From the NCBI GenBank assembly GCA_022823825.1, contig JAJEHG010000021.1:1-53652 (forward strand): a DNA stretch of 53,652 nucleotides, given 5' to 3'. The notes under the pieces are model-generated. The model saw only the letters and a program-made list of their open reading frames with translations. It had not been told where the DNA came from and made no database searches. Shown here in pieces: positions 14,820-23,060 of this stretch. How positions within the stretch are numbered: the stretch's first letter is position 1; each line of letters begins with the position of its first letter. The translations under genes were made by a program, and so were the position numbers. The DNA comes from Nitrosopumilaceae archaeon. GTDB taxonomy: Archaea; Thermoproteota; Nitrososphaeria; Nitrososphaerales; Nitrosopumilaceae.

Positions 14820-15659
14820 CTAGGGATCCTTTTGCCGATCCCTTCTCAGCAGGTGGTCAAAGTCGATGTCAAAGTTCATCTTCATCAGCTTTACGTACGT
14901 GGATATGGGCTCCGGTATCTCCTCGCCGCACGCTATGCCCAGCCGCCACGCGTTCGTCCATATGGTCAGGGTCTGTATGATGGTCAGAAACCTGTCGTTT
15001 GCGGTGCCGGGGGGCCCGAGCGCCTTTGTGTACCGCTCCGCATGCTCCCACGCCGTAACAAAGTCCACGCAGTCCCTCTTGAATACGGCCCTCAGCTGCT
15101 CGCCCACGTCCCTTGCGGGCCGGAGGGGTGTCTTGCACATGACGTAGGGAAAGTCCACGGCGTCCGGCAGGCATCCGGGCAGAGGGCCCCATACCGTGAG
15201 TATCCGCGTACCGTCGCCGAGCGAGCCGAATCTCTCTGTCATTGCATCGATGAGGTCCGAGTCGTTTGCAAACCAGAACAGTACCACGGTCGCGTCTGAC
15301 ATGTCCGCGCCGCGTATGTCCGCGCACTCGAGCCGGTACCTGTCGCGCAGGCCTGCGTTTGGTGCGGAGTCCCCCTCCTCCTCCTGCACCGCCCCCTCAA
15401 GAGCGTCGCGCGCGTCGCGCAGCTTTGACGCGTCGGAGTCTATGCCCACCGCGCGCCTGGCGCCAAACTCTGCGAGCGCGACTCTGATGCCTTCGGCTGA
15501 CCTTCCGCATCCTAGATGGTATACGGTGTCGCCGGCGCCGAGCCCTGCCAGCCTGAACATCTCCCTGAGTGACCTCTGGCTCAGCTCGGCGTCCGCGCCG
15601 CTCAGCATGCCGGCCGGAAGCGTCCCAAGGTATTCTTCTATCCTCAACTGTCTAGTCAC
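14820..15659 (-). CDS. class I SAM-dependent methyltransferase, substrate unknown
   Basis: 279 residues. SAM motif I is VYHLGCGRSAEGIRVAL, motif II AVGIDSDASKL. The acidic motif and post-motif strands LECADIRGADM and ATVVLFWF follow, as in Rossmann methyltransferases that look up a target by an N-terminal helical lid (MFRLAGLGAGD). The C-terminal 100 residues are helical with Trp/Tyr-rich segments and match no family I can name. The start is GTG 15659; no ATG lies nearby upstream. An A-rich block about 15-30 bp upstream may serve as promoter. It could act on protein, RNA or a small molecule. Confidence 0.75.
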   Translation of the reverse strand: MTRQLRIEEYLGTLPAGMLSGADAELSQRSLREMFRLAGLGAGDTVYHLGCGRSAEGIRVALAEFGARRAVGIDSDASKLRDARDALEGAVQEEEGDSAPNAGLRDRYRLECADIRGADMSDATVVLFWFANDSDLIDAMTERFGSLGDGTRILTVWGPLPGCLPDAVDFPYVMCKTPLRPARDVGEQLRAVFKRDCVDFVTAWEHAERYTKALGPPGTANDRFLTIIQTLTIWTNAWRLGIACGEEIPEPISTYVKLMKMNFDIDFDHLLRRDRQKDP

Positions 15660-15750
15660 CGCAACCGTCCGTCTTTTTTTTCTTTGTGCGGGTGTGTGCC
15701 TGCACGCGCGCCCGCATCTGTCGGCGCGCCTCCCCCTGCTGCCGTCGGTC

Positions 15751-16020
15751 CTACTCCCTTATGCTTTCCAGCTTTGATACTGCCTGCCAGAGCTGCGTCC
15801 TTACGTACGAGGGCATGTTGGGATCCTGCGTGACGTCATCAAGCATGCTGATTGCGTTTGCCGCCCTGACTGACAGCGAGTATTCTGTGCCGTTGAGCTC
15901 GGTTATGAGTTCCATGATGGATTTCTTGATGGTTTTGGGGGTGGTGCTGCTCTCCGCTATCTGCGTGAGCGTCTCCAGGGAGTCCTTCATGGCCTCCCGG
16001 TTCTGTGCGTCGTCTGCCAT
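15751..16020 (-). CDS. UPF0147 family protein
   Basis: 89 residues, the family's usual length, all helical with no Cys or Trp-rich core. The recognisable stretch KKSIMELITELNG and the following LSVRAANAISMLDDV match the archaeal UPF0147 pattern: a small protein of unknown function, widespread in archaea. A CTATATTAC element about 30 bp upstream of ATG 16020 is the likely promoter. It follows the Rieske gene on the same strand by 58 bp. Confidence 0.9.
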   Translation of the reverse strand: MADDAQNREAMKDSLETLTQIAESSTTPKTIKKSIMELITELNGTEYSLSVRAANAISMLDDVTQDPNMPSYVRTQLWQAVSKLESIRE

Positions 16021-16078
16021 GCATGACTCATCTTTTTGGGGAGTAATATAGTTACAGACGCCCCGCCTTTGGGCGCCG

Positions 16079-16414
16079 TCACACCTCTACGAAGAGGCTG
16101 CCTGACTCTGCCGTCACCTTGTACGAGCCCAGGTCCCGTATGGGCGCCGGGAACTTTGCAAGCTTGCCGGTGGCGCAGTCGAATTCCGCCTTGTGCCATC
16201 CGCATACTATGGTGCCGCACATGCCGCCGCCCTCGCCTTCCTCCTGCCTCAGCGTGCCCTCCGAGAGTGACGCCCCGGAGTGCGTGCACGTGTCGTCGGT
16301 CGCATAATAGTTGCCGTTTATGTTGGCCACCAGTATGTCAAGCCCGTTGACGGTGGCCTTTAGCATGCCGCCTGCAGCTATGTCCGACTCGCCGCATATG
16401 AGGTGCCTTCCCAT
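16079..16414 (-). CDS. Rieske-type [2Fe-2S] ferredoxin
   Basis: 111 residues from ATG 16414. The two Rieske ligand pairs are Cys43-x-His45 (CTHSGASL) and Cys71-x2-His74 (CGWHKAEFD). The second lacks the disulfide Cys of high-potential bc1 Rieske proteins, so this is the soluble, low-potential ferredoxin type that feeds dioxygenases or other oxidoreductases. An acidic Glu/Gly insertion (EEGEGGG) separates the two loops. The frame continues far upstream without homology, so ATG 16414 was chosen; a CTTAAG element lies 28 bp ahead. It is divergent from the acetyltransferase. Confidence 0.92.
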   Translation of the reverse strand: MGRHLICGESDIAAGGMLKATVNGLDILVANINGNYYATDDTCTHSGASLSEGTLRQEEGEGGGMCGTIVCGWHKAEFDCATGKLAKFPAPIRDLGSYKVTAESGSLFVEV

Positions 16415-16461
16415 TGATCTGGTTTTTAACTCTGACGTCTTAAGTCTTGCCACGGAGGCGC

Positions 16462-17367
16462 GTGAAGGTGAGGATTCGTGGGGTCCGTAAGGAGGATCAA
16501 GCATTCGTCTTGGGATACTGCCGGGACACGTTTGACTGGGGTGACTACATAGACAACGTCTGGAACGATTGGCAGTCTGACGGGGAGTTTCTGGTGTGTG
16601 AGGACCGCGCGCCTGCTGACTCCTCGCCGCCGCGCCCCGTCGGCATCTGCCACGTGCACATGTCGCCCGGACAAGCCTGGATAGAGGGCATACGGGTCCA
16701 TCCGCAGCACCGGCGCCGCGGCATAGCCACGCGCCTCGTAAGGGAGGCCGAGCAGATGACACTCCGGCCGCCGCCGACGACGACGACAGATGACGGGCTG
16801 GCGTCTGCCATGATAATCGACACCAAGAACGAATCGTCGCTTGCAATGGCGCGGCGGCTCGAATACGAGATCACAAGCACGTGGACGTACCACAAGGTGT
16901 CCCCGCGCCGCCCCGACGCCGGCGCGCGCCACAAGATCACCGAGCTGCGCGATCTTGACCGCGCCGCATACCCGCACTTTGTAAGGGAGTGGAGGTGGTT
17001 TGAGACCCGCAGGCTGGGCGCGGGCGGCGTGAGCTCGGAAGGCCCCGCCGCCGCCACCGACACGCCGCGTTTCGTACGCTCGGATGGCAAAGCCTTGGAA
17101 GGGGGCGGCAGCAGCAGCCAGGCTACCGTCTCCGTGCTTGCAGCCGGAAAGTACCTCGGGGGTTCGGGCCGGACCCTGTACGCCACGCTCTATCCTGGAA
17201 CGGATCCTGCAGGCATAGATGAGATGATCACTTTTCTGGCCGGCGCGGCGGCCTCCGAGTCGTACGTGTCGGTCAGCGTCTTTACGCTGGGCGGCCTGCC
17301 GCCCGGCTGCCGGGAGTGGACGCGGAGCCCCTTTGAGTTCTATCTGACGCGCAAGAGGCTGGCGTGA
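16462..17367 (+). CDS. GNAT-family N-acetyltransferase with extra C-terminal domain
   Basis: About 301 residues from GTG 16462, preceded at short range by GGAGG; TTG 16447 is an alternative. The N-terminal 150 residues form a GNAT fold with the acetyl-CoA loop HPQHRRRGIATRLVREAE, preceded by WIEGIRV. The remaining 150 residues are a second, divergent region with FVREWRWFETRR and a Gly/Ser-rich linker; it ends FYLTRKRLA. GNAT enzymes transfer acetyl to amines of proteins or small molecules. The target is not evident. The archaeal chromatin protein Alba and ribosomal proteins are known substrates of relatives, but that is only context. Confidence 0.85.
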   Translation: MKVRIRGVRKEDQAFVLGYCRDTFDWGDYIDNVWNDWQSDGEFLVCEDRAPADSSPPRPVGICHVHMSPGQAWIEGIRVHPQHRRRGIATRLVREAEQMTLRPPPTTTTDDGLASAMIIDTKNESSLAMARRLEYEITSTWTYHKVSPRRPDAGARHKITELRDLDRAAYPHFVREWRWFETRRLGAGGVSSEGPAAATDTPRFVRSDGKALEGGGSSSQATVSVLAAGKYLGGSGRTLYATLYPGTDPAGIDEMITFLAGAAASESYVSVSVFTLGGLPPGCREWTRSPFEFYLTRKRLA

Positions 17368-17379
17368 GCGCGGCGCCCG

Positions 17380-18285
17380 TCATGATGGCACCTTTCTTAC
17401 CGTGTTATGTATGGAGCCGAGCCCCTCTATCTCCATGTCAATGGCGTCCCCGTCCTCCAGGTACGGGGTGCCGGGGTTCTTCAGCGCGACGCCGGCAGGC
17501 GTCCCAGTCGATATTATATCGCCCGGCTCGAGGCTCATGACCCTCGAGAGCTTTGATATTATCTGCGGTATCTTCAGCAGCATCATTCCCGTCGACGAGT
17601 CCTGCCTGGACTCCCCGTTGACCCTGGTGGCGAGCCTCAGGCCGTGAGGGTCGGCTATTTCGTCTGCCGTGGTAATCCAGGGCCCGCAGGGCGCAAAGTC
17701 GTCAAACCCCTTTCCCCTGGTGAACTGCTTGTCCTGGAACTGTATGTCTCGGGCCGAGACGTCGTTTAGTATCATGTATCCGAACACGTACTCCGGGGCC
17801 TCCTCTACTGAAACGTTCTTGCACCTGTCGCCGCCTTCTCTGCTCCCGACCACCACTGCAAGCTCCACCTCGTAGTCGAGCTGTTTCACAAAGTCCGGGC
17901 ACCGTATCTCCGCGCCCGTGCCGGTCAGGGCGGTCCTCGGCTTTATGAACAGAACGGGATCCTCGGGGGCGTCGAGCCCCTGCTCCCTTGCGTGGTCCGT
18001 GTAGTTGAACGTGAGGCATACTATCTTGCCGGGGCTTGGGAGGGGTGCCAGCAGCTCGTAGTCTGATGCGTGGCTGTTGTACGGGATCTCCCTCTGCCTT
18101 ACCTTGTCGTACCATCCACCAAAGAGAAACTCCGCAACGTCTCGCGGTATGGGCACTCCGGTGGCAAACGTAATGTCGTCCCTGGTCGCGACCCTGCCGT
18201 CCCCGTCCACAAGGCCGTACGTCTCCCTGGACGACCACTTGTCTGACCGCTCGCTTTTGCGCGGCATAAGGCGTGCTATTCTCAT
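17380..18285 (-). CDS. fumarylacetoacetate hydrolase (FAH) family protein
   Basis: 301 residues. The C-terminal FAH fold is evident: FNYTDHAREQG, LDYEVELAVVVG with two metal-binding Glu, YMILNDVSARDIQ, the GKGFDDFAPCGPW loop, and LEPGDIISTGTPAGV. Family members cleave or decarboxylate 2-oxo/acyl-pyruvate substrates with Mg2+, such as 5-oxopent-3-ene tricarboxylate or acylpyruvates. The exact substrate is unknown. ATG 18285 lies 2 bp after the gltX stop, so it is the distal gene of the long isoprenoid operon rather than a catabolic cluster. An N-terminal 60-residue domain precedes the hydrolase fold. Confidence 0.9.
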   Translation of the reverse strand: MRIARLMPRKSERSDKWSSRETYGLVDGDGRVATRDDITFATGVPIPRDVAEFLFGGWYDKVRQREIPYNSHASDYELLAPLPSPGKIVCLTFNYTDHAREQGLDAPEDPVLFIKPRTALTGTGAEIRCPDFVKQLDYEVELAVVVGSREGGDRCKNVSVEEAPEYVFGYMILNDVSARDIQFQDKQFTRGKGFDDFAPCGPWITTADEIADPHGLRLATRVNGESRQDSSTGMMLLKIPQIISKLSRVMSLEPGDIISTGTPAGVALKNPGTPYLEDGDAIDMEIEGLGSIHNTVRKVPS

Positions 18286-18287
18286 GT

Positions 18288-20408
18288 CTAACCGTGCGTA
18301 AAGATCACGCGCCTGCCGGTGTCCTTCCTGCAGTAGCCGAACCTGACAAACTGGATCTCCGCGCCCTCCTCCACGTTTTCAAAGTGCGGCTCAGTATAAA
18401 CTTCTGTCTCCTCCAGGCTGTCCTCGTCAAACTCCTCCCCGTCAAACGGCCTCTTTGGTATGGCAAGCCTTATCCTTGCGGCAGTCTCCCTGGAGACCCA
18501 CTGCATCTTGAGGTCCTCTGCAGTCTCCTGCTTTTTCTTTTTTGCCGGCTCCGCCCCGGCCTCCTCCTGCAGCGCCCTCTTTTTGGCAGGCGTCATCCCT
18601 ATCCCCTTCTTTTCAAAATAGTCCAGTATGTCGCCTGCCCCGAACGGCTCGTCTATGCCCGTGACGTATCTTGCGTACGCGTCCACGCCCTCGTCCCTGT
18701 TTCTGCCGCCGCCTCCGCCGCCGCCGTACGGGATGCTCCTTGTGCCGCTGCCAAGATCGTGGCGCGTCACGCCGCCACCGCTACCCGTGTCCCGTCCCGG
18801 CAGCCCCGTTATGACCACGTACGCCAGGCCCATCAGCCTCACTATGGAGCCCTCCTCCAGCTTGTCAAAGTCTCCGCCCGGTATGTACACGTCGCCGCTT
18901 GCGGGCATTGTCCTCTTGCCCATCCCTTCGTGCAGCGGGTGGTTAGGCACTCCTTCCCGGTCCTCCAGCTGCTTCTGCGCGCCCTCGTCGTCCTGTATCA
19001 CGAGCCTCCTCGGGTTCATTGCCATAAACAGCCTGGTGCTCTGCGCGTCTATCATGCTGCGGTTTATGGACTCGAGCGTCTCAAAGGGCGCCACGGTGTC
19101 TGCCTTTGTCATCCCGAGGGACTCGACGAACTTTCTTACCGCCTCGGGCCTTATTCCCCTGCGCTTGAGGCCGCCCAGGGTCGGAATCCTGGGATCGTCG
19201 TACCCTGTTATGCGGCCGTCCTCCATCAGCGGCTTTATCACCCTCTTTGATGTCGGCATCCCCTCAAAGGCCAGCCTTGAAAAGTAGTGCTGTCTGGGCC
19301 TCCTCATGTCCAGCGCGCCGAGTATCGCGTCGATCAGCTCGGCCCTCGTCTCGAACTCCTTTGAGCGGAACGCGTGCGTGATGCCGTGTATGCTGTCCTC
19401 CACTGCCACCGCCATGTCGTAGCTCGGCCAGACCCTGTACTTGGCGCCCTGCCTGTAGTGCGGCGTGCCGATTATGCGGAACAGCACGGGGTCGCGCATC
19501 ACGGCGTTGTCGGCCTTCATGTTGCCGCGGAACCTCACCGCGGCGTCGCCGGCCTTGAACTTTGCGCTGTGCATCTTGCTCCACCTCTTGTAGTGCTCGT
19601 CGGGGTCGTCCTTTCTGCAGCACTTGCACTCGGTTCGCTCCCTGCGGTTCCTGCTGATGTTGTCCTTTTTGCAGGTGCAGACGTACGCCATGCCGGACGT
19701 TATCAGTTTTTCCCCCTTCTCGTACATGATCTCTATGTCGTCTGACGTGTACCTGACGTCCTCCTTCTTGAACTCGAGCCCCAGCCACTCGAGCCCCACG
19801 TTGATTCCTGCAAGGTACTCTTTTCTCTCGGCGTCGGGGTTTGTGTCGTCGATCCGCAGTATGCACCTGCCGCCGTACTTGGCCGCATAGTCCCAGTTTA
19901 TGATGGCCGCCTTTGCGTGGCCTATGTGGGGGTACCCGTTGGGTTCCGGGGGGAAGCGCGTGACGACGGCCCCCTGCTGCGCGCCCTCGAGCTGCGGAAG
20001 CCACGCGCCGGGCGCGTCGTCCGCACTTGGCGGCCCGTCCGCATCCGGTTCTGCCTGCGGCGCGCCCGCTTCCCGTCTTGCCGCCTCCAGCATGCTGTCC
20101 TGCTCGTCGGCAGGCATGGCGTTTACCTGCGACACCACGTCCGCCACGATTCTCGACACCCTGGGAATCGAGCCGCGGAGATCCTGCCTCGTCCCGAGTA
20201 TCTTTCCCAGTATGTTCTTGTCCCTGGTCCGGCCGCCGTGCGCCGCGGCGTTCTCCAGCGCCAGGTATGTGATGTGGGCCTTTAGCTGTTCGTCGCTGCC
20301 GCCATCGCCGGCGGCGACGGCATTGCTATCAGATTCTGCGCGTGGCTGTTTGGACGGCTGCGGGGACTCTGATTCTGATGACTCTGATGACGGCGGCTCT
20401 GATACCAT
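18288..20408 (-). CDS. gltX: glutamyl-tRNA synthetase, archaeal type
   Basis: 706 residues. The class I aminoacyl-tRNA synthetase HIGH motif is PHIGHAK within RFPPEPNGYPHIGHAKAA. The second signature appears as TSKRVIK, followed by DDPRIPTLGGLKRRGI as in archaeal/eukaryotic GluRS. A Cys-rich knuckle (VCTCKKDN, ECKCCRKD) probably binds zinc. The N-terminal 110-130 residues are unusually Ser/Gly/Asp-rich, and a Gly6 insert (near nt 18700-18725) sits in the anticodon-binding part, making the protein about 130 residues longer than usual. Archaeal enzymes of this type charge tRNA-Glu and often tRNA-Gln. ATG 20408 is 3 bp from the GGPP synthase stop, with GTG 20411 alternative. Confidence 0.96.
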   Translation of the reverse strand: MVSEPPSSESSESESPQPSKQPRAESDSNAVAAGDGGSDEQLKAHITYLALENAAAHGGRTRDKNILGKILGTRQDLRGSIPRVSRIVADVVSQVNAMPADEQDSMLEAARREAGAPQAEPDADGPPSADDAPGAWLPQLEGAQQGAVVTRFPPEPNGYPHIGHAKAAIINWDYAAKYGGRCILRIDDTNPDAERKEYLAGINVGLEWLGLEFKKEDVRYTSDDIEIMYEKGEKLITSGMAYVCTCKKDNISRNRRERTECKCCRKDDPDEHYKRWSKMHSAKFKAGDAAVRFRGNMKADNAVMRDPVLFRIIGTPHYRQGAKYRVWPSYDMAVAVEDSIHGITHAFRSKEFETRAELIDAILGALDMRRPRQHYFSRLAFEGMPTSKRVIKPLMEDGRITGYDDPRIPTLGGLKRRGIRPEAVRKFVESLGMTKADTVAPFETLESINRSMIDAQSTRLFMAMNPRRLVIQDDEGAQKQLEDREGVPNHPLHEGMGKRTMPASGDVYIPGGDFDKLEEGSIVRLMGLAYVVITGLPGRDTGSGGGVTRHDLGSGTRSIPYGGGGGGGRNRDEGVDAYARYVTGIDEPFGAGDILDYFEKKGIGMTPAKKRALQEEAGAEPAKKKKQETAEDLKMQWVSRETAARIRLAIPKRPFDGEEFDEDSLEETEVYTEPHFENVEEGAEIQFVRFGYCRKDTGRRVIFTHG

Positions 20409-20411
20409 CAC

Positions 20412-21458
20412 TTACACACTTCTCTTTACGACAAAGTCCAGCAGGGCCTCTAGCTCCTTTCTTGCCTTTTTGTTTGGATAGGATGCCAGCTTGCCCCTTG
20501 CCCTCTCCGCGTGCCGCATGGCCATCTTCCTTGCCCTCTCCTCCACCCCGAGCTCGCGTACGGCCTCCACTGCGCTGTCGAGCATGGGCCTTGACGCGCG
20601 CGGGTTTCCAAACGCGCCTGATATCGTCCTTCGGTGCCTGGTGCCCGACGACGCCTCGATTGCCATCAGTATGGGAAGCGACTTTTTGCCCTCCCTGATG
20701 TCGTTTCCCACGGGTTTCTTCGTGACTGACGCGTCGCCCGTCACCCCTATCAGGTCGTCAGTTATCTGGAATGCGATTCCGAGGCTGCGCCCGAACCCCG
20801 AGAGGTTCCTGACATCCGACGCCCCCGCGCCGGCGCATACGGCGCCCATCGCGCACGACACGTCAAAGAGGGCCGCGGTCTTTTTGCCTATCATCGTAAT
20901 GTACTCTTTTTGGGACGGCAGCCTCTTTGCCTCTGCCATTTTAATGTCGAGCATCTGGCCCTCGCACACGTCGACGCACGCCGACGCAAGGCGCGACACG
21001 AGCTCGTGCGTCTGCCCCCCTGCCTCGGGCTTGGCGCCTCTCCCCCCGCTCCCCGCAAGCGTCTGGTACGCCTTTGAGAAGAGTATGTCGCCTGCGAGTA
21101 TGGCCACCGGCACGCCGAACCTCTTGTGGACGGTGGGCACGCCGTGGCGCACGTCGTCATTGTCCATTATGTCGTCGTGAAGCAGGGTAAAGTTGTGGAC
21201 CATCTCGACTGCCGACGCCGCCCGGCGGGCGTCCGTCGCGCTGCCTCCGAGCATCTGGCAGCTCCTTATCACCATGTAGGGCCTCAGGCGCTTTCCGCCG
21301 TGTATGATCAGGTGCCTTGCCGCCCTGTACAGCTCGTCGGGGCTACCGGCCAGGCTCCTTGTCAGGTGCGCGTTCACCGCGCGGGCAGTCGTCTTCATGC
21401 CGTGGCCCGCGCCGCCGCCGCCGCTGCTGCCGCCACCCCGCGCCGCCCCCTTCTTCAT
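20412..21458 (-). CDS. geranylgeranyl/polyprenyl diphosphate synthase
   Basis: 348 residues. Trans-prenyltransferase landmarks: GGKRLRPYMV, first Asp-rich motif LHDDIMDND, GDILFSKAYQ, KKTAALFDVSC and second Asp-rich motif FQITDDLIGVTGD. It condenses IPP onto allylic diphosphates to build the C20 (or longer) chain for ether lipids. The residues before DDxxD (VHNFTL, bulky Phe) resemble short-chain synthases, so GGPP is a likely product. ATG 21458 overlaps the idi stop as TAATG. A poly-Gly N-terminus encoded by GGC/GGT triplets precedes the conserved MKTTARAVNAH, so an internal start at 21398 is possible. Confidence 0.94.
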   Translation of the reverse strand: MKKGAARGGGSSGGGGAGHGMKTTARAVNAHLTRSLAGSPDELYRAARHLIIHGGKRLRPYMVIRSCQMLGGSATDARRAASAVEMVHNFTLLHDDIMDNDDVRHGVPTVHKRFGVPVAILAGDILFSKAYQTLAGSGGRGAKPEAGGQTHELVSRLASACVDVCEGQMLDIKMAEAKRLPSQKEYITMIGKKTAALFDVSCAMGAVCAGAGASDVRNLSGFGRSLGIAFQITDDLIGVTGDASVTKKPVGNDIREGKKSLPILMAIEASSGTRHRRTISGAFGNPRASRPMLDSAVEAVRELGVEERARKMAMRHAERARGKLASYPNKKARKELEALLDFVVKRSV

Positions 21459-22165
21459 TATGCGACCAGCCTCCAGGACTCTCTTGGCATGTGGCTTGAT
21501 ATGGCGCCAAATAGCGAGTCTTTTACCTCACCTGTCATCCACGGATCCAGTACTTCTGAGCGCTTTTCGAGCGCCCCGGGGTCGGATCTGTCAAGCATGT
21601 ACAGGGCCACCAGCATCCACGGGCAGTATGTGCCCGGATTCTCTGCCGCGTCCGCCGCCAGCTGGCCTGCCGACGCGGTGCGGACTCCGTCTATCTCCCC
21701 CCTTACCTGCACCACGTCTGACGCGTCGCGTATGGTGCCTACCAGCGTGCCGCATATCTCGTTCTCGGATCCTACGTCCCTGTACGGCACGTGGTACTCG
21801 AACTTGTGCAGATAGTCAAACTCGGCCGTAACCCCGAGCTCCTCTGGCATCCTCCTCTGGCATGAGGACACGTAGGTCTCCGACTCGCGCGGGTGGCTTG
21901 CAAAGGTGCCGTCCCAGTATCCGGGCCAGAGCATCTTCTCCCCAGCGCGCCGCCCCAGTATCAGGCCGCCGCTCTTCTCCTCGAACAGCAGGGCGGTAAA
22001 CGCCCTGTGCAGCTTGCCGTCGGGCAGGTGGCACTTGACCTTTTCCTCCATGCCGATGGGGTTGTCGTGCTCGTCGACCAGTATTACGTACTCTGCATGC
22101 GGCTTGTCCTCGCCCGCGGCGGTAGTAGTAGCAGTGGCAATCGTGGCGTTCGCGGCTGCAGTCAT
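21458..22165 (-). CDS. idi: type 1 (NUDIX) isopentenyl-diphosphate isomerase-like protein
   Basis: 235 residues. The NUDIX-like IDI-1 core is present: EYVILVDEHDNPIG, LHRAFTALLFEEKSG, WPGYWDGTFASHPRESET, RRMPEELG and the catalytic-pair motif ENEIC. The family interconverts IPP and DMAPP. The active-site Cys, two residues before the metal His in bacterial and eukaryal enzymes (CGHP/CSHP), is Ala here (FASHP). A similar ASHP form occurs in haloarchaeal IDI-1 homologues, from memory. The position between ipk and GGPP synthase supports an isoprenoid role, yet the chemistry must differ or the activity be altered. Most archaea use the unrelated type 2 enzyme. The Ala/Thr-rich N-terminus is extra. 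Confidence 0.88.
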   Translation of the reverse strand: MTAAANATIATATTTAAGEDKPHAEYVILVDEHDNPIGMEEKVKCHLPDGKLHRAFTALLFEEKSGGLILGRRAGEKMLWPGYWDGTFASHPRESETYVSSCQRRMPEELGVTAEFDYLHKFEYHVPYRDVGSENEICGTLVGTIRDASDVVQVRGEIDGVRTASAGQLAADAAENPGTYCPWMLVALYMLDRSDPGALEKRSEVLDPWMTGEVKDSLFGAISSHMPRESWRLVA

Positions 22166-23025
22166 CCTTGCTTGATCCTCCTCCTCTCCTTGGCCTTGGA
22201 TGTCGTCCTTTTACTTTTTTTCCTTTTCCCGTCTTTTGCGGCGGTATCGGCCTCGAAGAGCGTCCCCCTGAACCCCTTGGATGACGTCGCCGCCGCCGCG
22301 TCGCGTATCCTTTTTGGATGGTTGCCGTTTACGAGCGCTACCTGTATGCCGTATCCTGCAATGCGGGCGGCCTCTGCCACCTTGCGCGCCATTCCGCCCG
22401 TCACGTCCATCGCGCCGCTCTCCGGGGATGTGAGCCCCGATGCCGCCGTCCGGCCCGCGCCCGCGGGTATGCGCTCCACCAGCCTCTTTGACTCCATGTC
22501 CGTGTAGAGTCCGTCCTCGGCGAGCGCAAATATGCAGAGCCTCGGCCTTGCGATGCGCGCCACATGTGACATTATCTTGTCGCCGGACAGTATGTACGTC
22601 TTGGAGCCGTCCCCGTACCATACCGCGTCCCCGTAAGTGACGGGGGTCATCTCCGATGCGGCGGCTATGCCCGCAACCTCCCGCACCCTTGAGGGGATGG
22701 GCCTCGGACCCGCCATGAACCCGGAGGGCGCCATCGCGTAGGGCCTCAGGCCGCCCCTGAGCAGCTCCTCGAGGATTATCAGGTTCAGCTGCACCATGGA
22801 GTTCTTTACCACCGAGACGCCCTTCGGGTCATAGTCGCGCTCTGCGGTGTGCATGTCGTATTTGACTGACCAGTAGTGTCCAAACGAGCCCCCTCCGTGC
22901 ACTATGACTGCCGGCTCCTTTATCCTTGCAATCGCCCTTGCCATGGCGGCGATCTTGGGCCTTGACGCGGAGAGCGGTTTTGACTTGTCGGTTATCACAG
23001 AGCCCCCCAGTTTTATGAGAATCAA
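22162..23025 (-). CDS. ipk: isopentenyl phosphate kinase
   Basis: 287 residues of the amino-acid-kinase fold. The diagnostic N-terminal MILIKLGGSVITDK, HGGGSFGHYW (with the catalytic His typical of IPK), PYAMAPSGFM, GDAVWYGDGSKTYILSGD and DVTGGMARKV are all present. It phosphorylates isopentenyl phosphate to IPP, the last step of the archaeal variant mevalonate route. The start is TTG 23025, supported by a perfect GGAGG 8 bp upstream and the conserved MILIKLGG beginning. The C-terminus is a long Lys/Arg-rich tail (GKRKKSKRTT) beyond the fold. It overlaps idi by 4 bp. Confidence 0.95.
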   Translation of the reverse strand: MILIKLGGSVITDKSKPLSASRPKIAAMARAIARIKEPAVIVHGGGSFGHYWSVKYDMHTAERDYDPKGVSVVKNSMVQLNLIILEELLRGGLRPYAMAPSGFMAGPRPIPSRVREVAGIAAASEMTPVTYGDAVWYGDGSKTYILSGDKIMSHVARIARPRLCIFALAEDGLYTDMESKRLVERIPAGAGRTAASGLTSPESGAMDVTGGMARKVAEAARIAGYGIQVALVNGNHPKRIRDAAAATSSKGFRGTLFEADTAAKDGKRKKSKRTTSKAKERRRIKQG

Positions 23026-23033
23026 TTATGCAT

Positions 23034-23060
23034 CCTCCCTGCGTTCGGTTAAAAAAGTAT
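23034..23060 (-). promoter_or_regulatory. Shine-Dalgarno of ipk and overlapping T-run/TATA-like element
   Basis: CCTCC at 23034-23038 reads GGAGG on the mRNA, 8 nt before the TTG start of ipk; this site decides an unusual start codon. Immediately upstream, ATACTTTTTTAACC could act as a TATA box for ipk at 25-30 bp, or as a T-run terminator just after the mvk stop. The sequence does not say which. Confidence 0.6.
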
